A stretch of DNA of 57,143 nucleotides from CAYYMZ01 sp964473025 (lineage in GTDB: Bacteria; Patescibacteriota; UBA1384; DTJR01). The position numbers were made by a program, and so were the translations under genes. Of this stretch, positions 1 through 6,780 are shown in pieces. Below the pieces are notes generated by a model that worked only from the letters and a program-made list of their open reading frames with translations, searched no databases and had not been told where the DNA came from. Every line of letters starts with the position of its first letter. Within the stretch, counting starts at the first letter, position 1. The DNA lies in the NCBI GenBank assembly GCA_964473025.1, contig CAYYMZ010000003.1:1-57143 (forward strand). The letters run 5' to 3'.

Positions 1-180
1 GGTGGAACGCAAACCTAAATAATAAAGAAAAAACCGTGCTTTTGAGCGTCGGCCGCGGGTGGGGTTTGTAACGGGCTCGAGGGGTGGTACCCGAGAGTGC
101 ATTGGGTCGGCCATCAAGACACTGAAGCCCCTACCCCTTACAATGTTCTGTGAGCCAGTAGGCTCGCAAAAAAGATTTAT
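1..180. other. GC-rich, hairpin-prone intergenic stretch
   Basis: No open reading frame of useful length lies here. The stretch is richer in G and C than its surroundings and can fold: GGGCT near 76 can pair with AGCCC near 127, TTGTAA (67-72) with TTACAA (138-143), and GAGCC/GGCTC forms a small hairpin near 152-166. It lies upstream of the promoter of the small gene at 235. It may be part of a structured RNA whose other end is outside the window, but no known RNA family is recognisable, so this is only a description. Confidence 0.3.
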
Positions 181-181
181 C

Positions 182-210
182 TTGCCCTCTCTTTTCTGCT
201 AAAATATAAA
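182..210 (+). promoter_or_regulatory. Sigma-70-type promoter for the gene at 235
   Basis: TTGCCC at 182-187 and TATAAA at 205-210 are separated by 17 bases, the standard spacing. Transcription would start near 217 and give a short leader carrying the AAGGAGG ribosome-binding site at 224-230. Confidence 0.6.
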
Positions 211-234
211 CAAATAATATTATAAGGAGGCCAT

Positions 235-399
235 ATGTCTATCGTAGAAGAAGCAGAATTCAAGGGTAATAAGATGATTGTCTTGAAAAACAGCGAGGAA
301 GATCAGTATCCATTCCAATTCGGTGTAAAAAAAGCCAAACTCGTCATAGAAAATATTGACGCAATTAAGGAATTTGTGGAGAAATACGACAAGTCATAA
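235..399 (+). CDS. Small conserved protein of 54 residues, function unknown
   Basis: The frame begins MSIVEEAEFKGNKM and ends at TAA 397-399. A strong AAGGAGG (224-230) lies 4 bases before the ATG and a well-spaced promoter lies upstream, so it is almost certainly expressed even though it is short. The sequence is rich in Lys, Glu and Ile with no membrane segment, signal peptide or cysteine motif. From memory, proteins of this kind recur in Patescibacteria genomes without a function. A stem-loop (399-416) overlaps the stop codon and a second (422-458) follows. Both could protect or end the mRNA, although neither has a U run. Confidence 0.75.
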   Translation: MSIVEEAEFKGNKMIVLKNSEEDQYPFQFGVKKAKLVIENIDAIKEFVEKYDKS

Positions 400-458
400 C
401 ACTCAGGTTTGAGTGTGCTTGCGACAGGAGGTTTGCGTTCCACCCGCAAACCGTGTCG
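399..458 (+). terminator. Two hairpins after the small gene
   Basis: ACACTCA/TGAGTGT (399-416, loop GGTT) starts inside the stop codon. A second hairpin follows, built from CGACA/TGTCG and GGTTTGCG/CGCAAACC (422-458). Neither is followed by a T tract, so termination is not certain; mRNA 3'-end protection is the alternative. Confidence 0.35.
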
Positions 459-601
459 AAAAGTACGATAAATAAGATTGCTATATCATATTTTGCTCTA
501 ATGTGTCATACTATTAGTGCAATGTAATCGCAACGAATAGAATAGTCGAGCTATTTGCTACGAGTAAGGTAGTTGCAAAACATCAACTAAAAATTACAAA
601 C

Positions 602-814
602 ATGGAAACTGGAACAATAAAAAGATTGACAGACCGTGGTTTTGGATTCATCTCAATTGAAGGAAAAGAGAAAGATCTCTTTTTTCATTCAAATGAGCTT
701 GTCGACCTCAAGTTCGAAGACTTGAAAGAGGGCGACAAAGTTCAGTTTGAGGTTGGCCAATCCGACAAGGGCGAAAACGCCACCAAGGTTTCGTTAGTTA
801 CCGAAGAGAAATAA
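602..814 (+). CDS. Cold-shock domain protein (CspA family)
   Basis: This 70-residue protein is one OB-fold cold-shock domain, the full usual length of the family. RNP1 is seen as GFGFI (about residues 14-18) and RNP2 as DLFFH (25-29). Such proteins bind single-stranded RNA and DNA in the cytoplasm and melt mRNA structure. The start is the ATG of METGTIKR. No clear Shine-Dalgarno precedes it, and the roughly 140 bases upstream are AT-rich without a frame, which would suit the long regulatory 5' leader often seen before csp genes (inference). A perfect 10-bp hairpin follows at 836-859. Confidence 0.93.
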   Translation: METGTIKRLTDRGFGFISIEGKEKDLFFHSNELVDLKFEDLKEGDKVQFEVGQSDKGENATKVSLVTEEK

Positions 815-835
815 TTTAAAAATTATTTTTTGACC

Positions 836-859
836 AAAGACCCCCGCAAGGGGGTCTTT
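836..859 (+). terminator. Hairpin terminator after csp
   Basis: AAAGACCCCC (836-845) pairs with GGGGGTCTTT (850-859) around a GCAA tetraloop. The stem is strong but only a weak T-rich tail follows, so it may stabilise as much as terminate. Confidence 0.55.
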
Positions 860-886
860 GGGTTAATGTACATTTTAAAAATCGAA

Positions 887-908
887 GGGGGCTGATCGCT
901 CAGCCCCC
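887..908 (-). terminator. Terminator of the radical SAM gene
   Basis: GGGGGCTGA (887-895) pairs with TCAGCCCCC (900-908). Read on the minus strand the stem is followed by TTCGATTTTTA, and it lies 23 bases after the stop of the minus-strand gene. Confidence 0.65.
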
Positions 909-930
909 GCATAGTTGTTTGGATTCCTCC

Positions 931-2202
931 CTAGAAGGTACCGCGATAGCGGTAAAGGAGATTGGCAACTAACCGAGGACCCAATCTCCTGCGTGTCGTA
1001 GCGTTGCGTCTGATAATGGAAGGGATCGAATAGAACTCTCTTAAAACCCTAGCTCGCCCTTCCGCAAGTTCCTCGGGCGTCATGTGCTTTGGTTGATACA
1101 CCACGTTGCCCATGGTGTACAACCCCCAGTCGTTGCTGAGAATCCGCCCCTCATCGACAAGCTGTTGACGCGTCAAAGTTCCCGGAAAGGGCGTAAGCGC
1201 AGAAAACTGCGCCAAGGCAAGTTTGTTGCGCTCCGCAAATTCCAGCGTATCTGCAAAGACGCTCGGGCCATCCTCGTCCAGACCCAGAACAAAGGAACCG
1301 ACAATCTCGATGCCAGCTCTGTGGATAGTGCGGATGGCTACCTCCATATCGAGTCCGATGTTGGGGACCTTGTGAGTAGCACTCAAGTTTTCCTGTGAGA
1401 CCGATTCAATCCCCACAAACATGGCATAGCAACCGCTTAAGGCCAAAAGACGCAGAAGCTCAGGATCTTTGGCCATGTCCAGGGTGGCTTGGCCGACCCA
1501 TTTCAGCTTGAGAGGGATCATGGCCTCAAGGAGCTCCTTAGCTCTAAACGGATTGCCGGGGAAATTGTCATCAATGAACCCAACTCGTTTACCTCTAAGG
1601 GTTCTTAGCTCTGCGATCACCTCAGGAATAGGCCGGAAACGATACTTCCGACCCGCTACTTTCCAAACAGAGCAGAAGGAGCAGGCGTTCGGACAGCCAC
1701 GGGCTGTCTGCACGATATTGGTGGTGAAATAGCGATCCTGATGTAGAAGCTCGCGGCGCGGAACAGGCAAATTGACGAGATCGCAAAACACATCGTGTTG
1801 ATAGCGGGGCTTGAGATGACCGGCAGCGAAGTCCTCGAGGAGAGTCTTCCAAACAGGCTCGGCCTCGCCGACCACCACAGTATCGGCATGTTGCCCCGCT
1901 TCATCCGGCATGATGGTGGGGTGAATCCCACCGAGCACTACCGGGATGCCCCCTGCGCGGAAGGCATCGGCGATCTCATACGCCCTCGGTGACGAGGCGG
2001 TCATGCAGCTGATTGCCACCAAATCCGCTAAGATATTGGTGTCCACTGGCTCGACGTTCTCGTCAATTAGCAGTATCTCGAATTCCGGTGGGGTTAATGC
2101 AGCCAATAAGGCCAGGACTAGCGGTGACGCGAGTATTTTGCCGCCTGCCCGCCAGCCAGTTTCCCAAGCAGGGAAAATGATGACGATCCTTGGTTTTGCC
2201 AA
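931..2202 (-). CDS. B12-binding-domain radical SAM protein
   Basis: The N-terminal half (about residues 1-130) looks like a cobalamin-binding domain of the kind joined to radical SAM enzymes, with GGIHPTIMP and VVGEAE. The radical SAM core follows, with the cluster motif CPNACSFC near residue 170 and a DDNF segment near 215. The C-terminal part resembles the DUF4070-like tail of this class. Related enzymes modify lipids, tetrapyrroles or peptides; the substrate here is unknown. The start is a TTG with GGAGGAG about 8 bases before it. The gene is much richer in G and C than its neighbours and stands alone beside a field of hairpins, so recent acquisition is likely. Confidence 0.85.
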   Translation of the reverse strand: MAKPRIVIIFPAWETGWRAGGKILASPLVLALLAALTPPEFEILLIDENVEPVDTNILADLVAISCMTASSPRAYEIADAFRAGGIPVVLGGIHPTIMPDEAGQHADTVVVGEAEPVWKTLLEDFAAGHLKPRYQHDVFCDLVNLPVPRRELLHQDRYFTTNIVQTARGCPNACSFCSVWKVAGRKYRFRPIPEVIAELRTLRGKRVGFIDDNFPGNPFRAKELLEAMIPLKLKWVGQATLDMAKDPELLRLLALSGCYAMFVGIESVSQENLSATHKVPNIGLDMEVAIRTIHRAGIEIVGSFVLGLDEDGPSVFADTLEFAERNKLALAQFSALTPFPGTLTRQQLVDEGRILSNDWGLYTMGNVVYQPKHMTPEELAEGRARVLREFYSIPSIIRRNATTRRRLGPRLVANLLYRYRGTF

Positions 2203-2364
2203 TTATCTCTCCTCCTTTTCTCCTGAATCTAGTTTCGGCTCGATTCTGGTTTTCAACTTACACGACAAGACTATCCAAGACATTGTCGGCACGTTTGCAC
2301 CTATTATTACAAATTACTCCGTTATAATCAAGTTTATAGAATTAATCAAAAAATTATTTTTTTA

Positions 2365-2935
2365 AATCTTTAGCGAGCTGCTGCTCGCGTAACATTTTAA
2401 GGGTTGCCTACTCTTGAAGATAAATAAGCGAGCTTGTAGCCCGCATGTCATTGCAAAGGTAAGGGGGCCTAGTTTCGAAGCAGCCCCCTTACCCTATGCA
2501 CGAACCCAACCCCCTCACGACTTATGGTCTATGAAAATTTTATTCTTTCTAATTCAAGAAACGTCAACAAGTTTGTGACACTTGAATTGAAGCGATAAAA
2601 TTTTCATCTGATTAAGTCACGGCTCAAATTATCATTTTCGCCTTGTCTCGCTTTTTGCCGCTTGGGCAAAAAGCGAAATGAATCCGCATTGTTTTTCAGG
2701 AAGTAAAATCAAGTTTTCCGCTTAATTGATGAGTGATTTATACCGATGACGCTAGGTCCGGATAAATCATGAAATCCATAGAAAGGAAAAGCTTGATTTT
2801 ACGCTCCTAGAAAATCGTGCCAGGGGGTTGGAGCATGCGAGGATAGGGGGACCGCCTCGAAACAGGTCCCCCTATCCTCGCAATCCACGGCAAGCTTTAG
2901 CTTGCCCCAAATCTCAAGCCGCAGGCTTGCTGTCC
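2365..2935. other. Dense field of hairpins between two genes
   Basis: No credible gene lies between the radical SAM gene and 3024. The stretch holds GCGAGC/GCTCGC (2371-2386), the large element at 2458-2881, GGCAAGC/GCTTGCC (about 2889-2906) and CAAGCC/GGCTTG (about 2915-2929). Such stacking of palindromes is typical of repeat-loaded accessory DNA. Confidence 0.6.
2458..2881. ncRNA. Multi-branched structured element, about 425 nt
   Basis: A closing helix pairs 2506-2520 (CCAACCCCCTCACGA) with 2815-2831, with a two-base bulge. Inside are three arms: a long hairpin at 2532-2606 (TGAAAATTTTA/TAAAATTTTCA with inner AATTCAAG/CTTGAATT), an 11-bp hairpin at 2649-2675 (CGCTTTTTGCC/GGCAAAAAGCG), and a 17-bp stem at 2703-2719/2785-2802 with inner TGATTTAT/ATAAATCA. 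Outside it are a left hairpin at 2458-2493 and a perfect 17-bp right hairpin at 2837-2881. The two outer hairpin loops resemble each other in inverted orientation (GTTTCGA). It may be a large RNA or a non-autonomous mobile element; the strand is not decided. Confidence 0.55.
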
Positions 2936-2978
2936 CTTAACAATTAATAATTATAAATAAATTTATCCACCAAAAAAA

Positions 2979-3002
2979 CGCCTCACCCGAAGGGCAAAGG
3001 CG
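2979..3002. terminator. Bidirectional terminator
   Basis: CGCCT...AGGCG with inner CCC/GGG around GAA is flanked by seven A on the left and by TTTTTT on the right, so it can terminate on both strands. On the minus strand it ends the DUF5679 gene, whose stop is 22 bases upstream. Confidence 0.7.
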
Positions 3003-3023
3003 CTTTTTTGTTTTTTTACTAAT

Positions 3024-3188
3024 TTACTCGGCTTTTTTTCCGAGAATCTTACACATTTTGCAGCCGCATGTTGTGCAAATACCTTTTAACATCTGGCGGC
3101 CGTTTTTCATCGTAACTTCCTCGGTGTCCTTCATCTCTCTCTTCTCCTTACACCTCATACAACGTCCTGTCATTGGTTCGTCTGCCAT
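3024..3188 (-). CDS. DUF5679-type zinc mini-protein, 54 residues
   Basis: Translation from ATG 3188 gives a 54-residue protein with CMRCKEKREMKD near the start and CTTCGCKMCK near the end, matching the Cys-x2-Cys ... Cys-x2-Cys layout and the EVTMKNGR centre of DUF5679 proteins. Two CxxC knuckles suggest one structural zinc. AAAAGGAG lies 6 bases before the start and a terminator follows the stop. The family is small, widespread and of unknown function. The gene stands alone, with hairpin-rich DNA downstream. Confidence 0.85.
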   Translation of the reverse strand: MADEPMTGRCMRCKEKREMKDTEEVTMKNGRQMLKGICTTCGCKMCKILGKKAE

Positions 3189-3325
3189 GCGTTCTCCTTT
3201 TGTTATTTACCTTTGCTACAGCTATCATTATACTCCCGCCTGAGTAGGCGTCAACACCCAAGGGGGCTAATTTAAAAAATCTCTCAGTGATATAATATAA
3301 ATGCAAAATAAATTAGGGGGATATT

Positions 3326-3787
3326 ATGGATAATAAGAAAATCGCAATTATCATATTGGCTATCATTGCATTTCTATTGGCAATATTGTTTGTGTGGGTA
3401 ATTTTTCTAAATAATGCCCTGAAGGAGAAAATCGAGAGTCAAAACACCGTTACTCCTACTGTTACCATTACATCAACCGCCACGGTAGCATCAAAAACTG
3501 ATGATGAGTTAATCCGCGAGGCCTTAATTAATGACCTTTCATTTGATCCCGCCACCATTAGCGTTTCAATCAGCAAGAAATCGGATGCAGCTGCTTACGG
3601 TACGGTTGGGGTTGAGAATGAGCCCGGCGGAGGATGGTTTGTTGCCGTCAAGGAGGGAGATATCTGGAAAATAATTGACAGCGGCAATGGCACTATCGAT
3701 TGCACGCTTCTGGATCAGTACTCCGTTCCAAATACAGTTGTTGAGGAGTGCTATAACAACGTGACGGGCGAGGGTGTTACGAGATAG
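3326..3787 (+). CDS. Membrane-anchored protein of unknown function
   Basis: The 153-residue protein has one strongly hydrophobic N-terminal segment (about residues 6-29) after MDNKK, which should act as a signal anchor and place the rest outside. A Thr/Val-rich linker (about 43-57) leads to a small C-terminal domain with YGTVGVENEPGGGWF and GDIWKIIDSGNG. That pattern is common in small extracytoplasmic domains of Patescibacteria but has no known role. AGGGGG precedes the ATG. There are two or three cysteines near the end (DCTLL, EECYNN) that could form a disulfide. I do not recognise a named family. Confidence 0.7.
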   Translation: MDNKKIAIIILAIIAFLLAILFVWVIFLNNALKEKIESQNTVTPTVTITSTATVASKTDDELIREALINDLSFDPATISVSISKKSDAAAYGTVGVENEPGGGWFVAVKEGDIWKIIDSGNGTIDCTLLDQYSVPNTVVEECYNNVTGEGVTR

Positions 3788-3828
3788 CTAACGTCTTAAT
3801 TTTATTGTTCTAGGCAGTTCTTGAATGC

Positions 3829-4043
3829 TTCAGAACCGTTTTCTTCCAAGTAAGTGCAAAAAGGGATTTTGTAGAGAAAATAGAGGAAACGGAATATAAA
3901 GTAACAGTCCGCAAAGTGCCAGAGAAGGGGAGGCGAATGCGGCGATTATAAATCTTTTATCTGACTTTTTGGATGCTTTTGGCATAAAACTGTATCGAAA
4001 ATTCATGTTGATACCTTATAGTTTTTTGGCTATATTAATCTAA
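3829..4043 (+). pseudogene. Decayed DUF167 (YggU-like) gene
   Basis: One frame (from 3829) reads QVSAKRDFVEKIEE followed by YKVTVRKVPEKG. A second frame (3933-4043) continues ANAAIINLLSDFLDAFGI and then stops. Joined, these match the DUF167 pattern in which a VKV..P..GKAN.A.I..LADFL core follows a basic N-terminus. The join needs a frameshift near 3930, no start codon is left upstream (a TAG lies at 3811), and the C-terminal ISG..SR.K segment is not recognisable. I read it as a broken gene. Confidence 0.5.
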
Positions 4044-4189
4044 GAATAATAAATGGAATACTTTGTCACGATAAAAGGTTTTTTGAGCATCAATAAAATT
4101 ATGCGCGAACACAAAACTGGCGTGGGTGGGTGCGAGTGGACCCACATTAAAAGAGCCGATGGCGCGGCCGTTAATTAAGAGATCTAAAC

Positions 4190-4381
4190 CTATTCTTCCT
4201 CGACCGTAATTGCCTCAACCGGGCAGGCCTCAGCGACTTCGTCGAGATTGCAATCAGTACATTTGTTTGGTTTAAAGTGACTGATGCCATTTTTTATTTC
4301 AAAACATTCACCACAAAGCGAAGCACAGGTACCGCAACCAATACACTTTGCCTCGTCAACTTTCGCCTTTTTTTGTGCCAT
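4190..4381 (-). CDS. Ferredoxin, [4Fe-4S] type
   Basis: This is a 63-residue ferredoxin. Ligand motifs are CIGCGTC (about residues 13-19) and the distal ACPVEAI, the layout of single-cluster [4Fe-4S] ferredoxins; extra cysteines at CGEC and CTDC might hold a second cluster or be structural. It carries electrons in the cytoplasm, and no partner enzyme lies next to it. I place the start at ATG 4381 (MAQKKAKVD) because AAAGGA lies just before it and the longer frame adds a poorly coding extension. It is divergent from the gene at 4451. Confidence 0.9.
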   Translation of the reverse strand: MAQKKAKVDEAKCIGCGTCASLCGECFEIKNGISHFKPNKCTDCNLDEVAEACPVEAITVEEE

Positions 4382-4412
4382 ATTAATCCTTTGCAAAATT
4401 ACTATACCATAA

Positions 4413-4441
4413 TTGATTATATGGGTGAAAGCTGGTAATTT
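4413..4441 (+). promoter_or_regulatory. Promoter for a likely leaderless mRNA
   Basis: TTGATT (4413-4418), 17 bases, then TAATTT (4436-4441) preceded by TGG. The ATG of the next gene is at 4451, only 9 bases after the -10 box and without a Shine-Dalgarno, so transcription should begin at or next to the start codon. Confidence 0.5.
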
Positions 4442-4450
4442 AGACATACG

Positions 4451-4711
4451 ATGAAACTTAAGGCGCACAATAAGATTTTGGGCACGCACAGTGAAATAGA
4501 TAAATTTTTACTAGTACCTAAAAAACTTTGGGATGAGTTCGGGGAAGGGGAGATTGGCGTTTCGATAAATGGCAAAAGGGTTAAAATTAGAGTTTACGAT
4601 ATTTTGTGTGACTGTGTCGGGGAGGAACACCATCACCGCTTGATTGACTTAAGACAGGTTTGGGACGATTTAAAAATATCCGATGGCGATAACGTAATAA
4701 TAGAAAAATGA
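4451..4711 (+). CDS. Unknown 86-residue protein
   Basis: The protein begins MKLKAHNKILGTHSEI, is predicted mostly beta strand, and holds a CDCVGEEHHHR cluster (about residues 54-64) that could bind a metal. I do not recognise a family. Its TGA overlaps the ATG of the NUDIX fusion (ATGA at 4708), so the two are translationally coupled and probably work together. The start is supported by a promoter ending only 9 bases upstream (leaderless mRNA) rather than by a Shine-Dalgarno. The alternating hydrophobic pattern FLLVPKKLWDEFG...VSINGKRVKIRV resembles small barrel domains, but this is weak. Confidence 0.65.
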   Translation: MKLKAHNKILGTHSEIDKFLLVPKKLWDEFGEGEIGVSINGKRVKIRVYDILCDCVGEEHHHRLIDLRQVWDDLKISDGDNVIIEK

Positions 4712-6207
4712 TTGAAAAGGTTTTGGTAATTGTTTACAAGATAAAAGGGGACCAGCCCTTGTTTTTTATTGGGTGCAGACCCAAAACCGGCTTGTGCCAG
4801 CCGATTACCGGACACAAAGACGAGGGTGACAAGGATGTTGCCGAAACCGTAAGGCGTGAAGTTGGGGAAGAAATAGGCGTCAGCGACTATCGCAATTTTA
4901 TTAATTTGAAAGAAAAATTTAACTGGAAGAAAGAGAGCGGTGAGACGGTTGAAGAATCTGTCTTTGCTGTTGAAGTAGAAGACAAGCCACTCAAAATCGA
5001 GAAGAGGGAATTCGCCGCTTATGAATTTTTGCCTGTGGATGACGCGATAAAAAAAGTTAAGTTTGAAAGCCACGGAAAGTATTTGAAAAAAGTAGCCGAA
5101 GTTATCCGCACTAAAAATTATCCAAAGATTTTTGCAATTATCGGGCCAGGAGGATCGGGTAAGGGAACGATCATTGAGGGCGTAACCAGTCAATATGGCG
5201 AATACGTAAGAGGTGCAGCTACAGCCACAACCCGTCCAAAGAAAAAACCAGGGGAAGTCGCGAAATACAGAATTTTTCTAACCGAGAATGAATTTAAGAA
5301 TTTGGACAAGGAAGGCAAGTTAATTGAAAAAAATTTCTTTAAAGGCAATTGGTATGGCGCCCCAAAAGAAGAAGTTTACAAAATATTGGGAAAAGGGAAA
5401 AATGTAATAATTGAGGTTGACCTAAACGGACTTAAGTCATTCAGAAAAGTTTTTAGTAATGTTGTTTCAATATTTATTGACGCCCACACCGATGTTTTCA
5501 GGCAAAGAATGACTAAGCGCGGGATGGAAACACCCGAGGAAATCAAAGAAAGGATGAAAATTACCGAATGGGAGTTGCAAAATAAGCATTTATGCGATTA
5601 TATAATTGAGAACAGGGAGGGAAAGCCGCAAGAAGCGGTGAAAGAGGTTATAAAAATAATCGAGGGTAAAAGGAGCAATATGAAAAATCCAACAACAATA
5701 ATTATCTTTATCGTTTTAATCGGCTTAGTTCTGGGAGGAATTCTACTTTCCTCGCCGCCAAAAAGCCAAGCGCCAACAACCAGCGATAGCCAAACGAAGA
5801 CAAACAAAGATATCCTTGGACAATTTGAGGGTTTTAATGAGTACAGCTATGAAATCCAAAAACAGGACGGGAAACCAGTTGTATATTTATTTTCAACCAC
5901 AACTTGCCCCCACTGCGAGTGGATAAAAGATACGTTTGATAAATGGGCGAAAGAAAATAGCGATAAAATCGTTGCTTATCATTGGCAGCTTGATAACGGA
6001 GATAATACTTTAACAGAAGAAACAGAAATAGCGGCGCCACAGGAAGCCGAAGAGATTTTTGCAAAGTTTAATCCGGAAAGATCTGTGCCGACATTTGTAT
6101 TTGGCGGTAAATACGAAAGAGTTGGTAATGCATTTGAGCAAGAAGGAGATTTAAACAAGGAAGTAGAAATCTACAACAAAGTGGTTAATAAGTTGCTTGG
6201 CAACTAA
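4708..6207 (+). CDS. NUDIX - guanylate kinase-like - thioredoxin fold fusion
   Basis: The 499-residue frame has three parts. Residues 1-135 are a NUDIX hydrolase with REVGEEIGV, the second half of the NUDIX box; the first half is one residue out of step with the consensus. Residues about 138-320 resemble guanylate kinase, with P-loop GPGGSGKGT (about 147-155), ATTRPKKKPGE and YGAPKEEV. Residues 325-499 are a membrane anchor (about 328-350) plus a thioredoxin fold with TTTCPHC and a cis-proline RSVPTFVF. The third part has its own ATG (5680) preceded by AAAAGGAG at ideal distance. It may therefore be a separate extracytoplasmic thiol protein whose upstream neighbour has lost its stop codon, or both products may be made. 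ATGA couples it to the gene before; TAATG couples it to the gene after. Confidence 0.8.
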   Translation: MIEKVLVIVYKIKGDQPLFFIGCRPKTGLCQPITGHKDEGDKDVAETVRREVGEEIGVSDYRNFINLKEKFNWKKESGETVEESVFAVEVEDKPLKIEKREFAAYEFLPVDDAIKKVKFESHGKYLKKVAEVIRTKNYPKIFAIIGPGGSGKGTIIEGVTSQYGEYVRGAATATTRPKKKPGEVAKYRIFLTENEFKNLDKEGKLIEKNFFKGNWYGAPKEEVYKILGKGKNVIIEVDLNGLKSFRKVFSNVVSIFIDAHTDVFRQRMTKRGMETPEEIKERMKITEWELQNKHLCDYIIENREGKPQEAVKEVIKIIEGKRSNMKNPTTIIIFIVLIGLVLGGILLSSPPKSQAPTTSDSQTKTNKDILGQFEGFNEYSYEIQKQDGKPVVYLFSTTTCPHCEWIKDTFDKWAKENSDKIVAYHWQLDNGDNTLTEETEIAAPQEAEEIFAKFNPERSVPTFVFGGKYERVGNAFEQEGDLNKEVEIYNKVVNKLLGN

Positions 6208-6767
6208 TGAAGATTCTTCTGGCCAGCGATCTTCACGGCCAGAAGCGCTGTCTTATTTCGCTGCGGGAGATTATCGAAAAACATCATCCCGATAGTTTGA
6301 TTTGCGCAGGTGACATAACTCAATACGACGAAATAGCATATCTTGAGGAATTTCTCTCGATAATTAAAGAACACAAAATTGAAGGATATCTGATCTGGGG
6401 AAATAATGACCGCGAAGAGGTTCGGAAGATGATCGCAAACTCACCATACAGCATTCACCTGAAACAAAGAATGTTGGGTAAGTGGAAAATTTTCGGAATT
6501 TCTGAAATTGACGATATCCCTGTAATCGAACCCGAAAGCATAAACGGAGCGATCTTAGTGACACACCGGCCTCCGCAGATTGAAGCCCTTAAAACAGTTC
6601 ACCGGTCAGCGCCCAGATACCACATTTCCGGACACATTCACCATAGGGCCGTGAAAACAGTTTACCCGGCTACAACTTTGATTCAAATACCGTCCTTGAT
6701 GCTCTCTAGGTACGGCCTTTTTGAACCAGACAACGCAGATGTGAAATATTATATCCTCAAAGTGTGA
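6207..6767 (+). CDS. Calcineurin-like metallophosphoesterase
   Basis: The 186-residue protein shows the metal-binding motifs of the family in order: SDLHG (D7, H9), AGDIT (D38), GNNDRE (N/D near 66) and GHIHH near 144-148, with THRPP as the additional His motif. It is a small single-domain enzyme like YfcE/MJ0936-type phosphodiesterases, two-metal dependent and cytoplasmic; the substrate is unknown. The ATG shares a base with the TAA of the fusion gene before it (TAATG), so it is translationally coupled in the same operon. Confidence 0.9.
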   Translation: MKILLASDLHGQKRCLISLREIIEKHHPDSLICAGDITQYDEIAYLEEFLSIIKEHKIEGYLIWGNNDREEVRKMIANSPYSIHLKQRMLGKWKIFGISEIDDIPVIEPESINGAILVTHRPPQIEALKTVHRSAPRYHISGHIHHRAVKTVYPATTLIQIPSLMLSRYGLFEPDNADVKYYILKV

Positions 6768-6780
6768 TAAAATAAGGTTG

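Larger units (their letters stand above)
1..444. repeat. 16-bp inverted repeat flanking the small gene at 235
   Basis: GGTGGAACGCAAACCT at 1-16 is the exact reverse complement of positions 429-444. The right arm is also the core of a local hairpin: GGTTTGCG (430-437) pairs with CGCAAACC (445-452), extended by CGACA (422-426) with TGTCG (454-458). The arms enclose the structured stretch, the promoter and the 54-residue gene, so the block looks like one unit. The left arm starts at the window edge and may be longer. Confidence 0.6.

Noticed and set aside
1..180. AAACCCCACCC on the minus strand, similar to a segment of RNase P RNA
   Set aside because: The universal GAGGAAAGUCC part and the other conserved regions are absent, so an rnpB call is not supported.
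4155..4185. PacI- and BglII-like sites next to a GCGGCCG, resembling a cloning linker
   Set aside because: The sites are not arranged as a known polylinker and the flanking DNA continues naturally into the ferredoxin 3' end, so chance is more likely.
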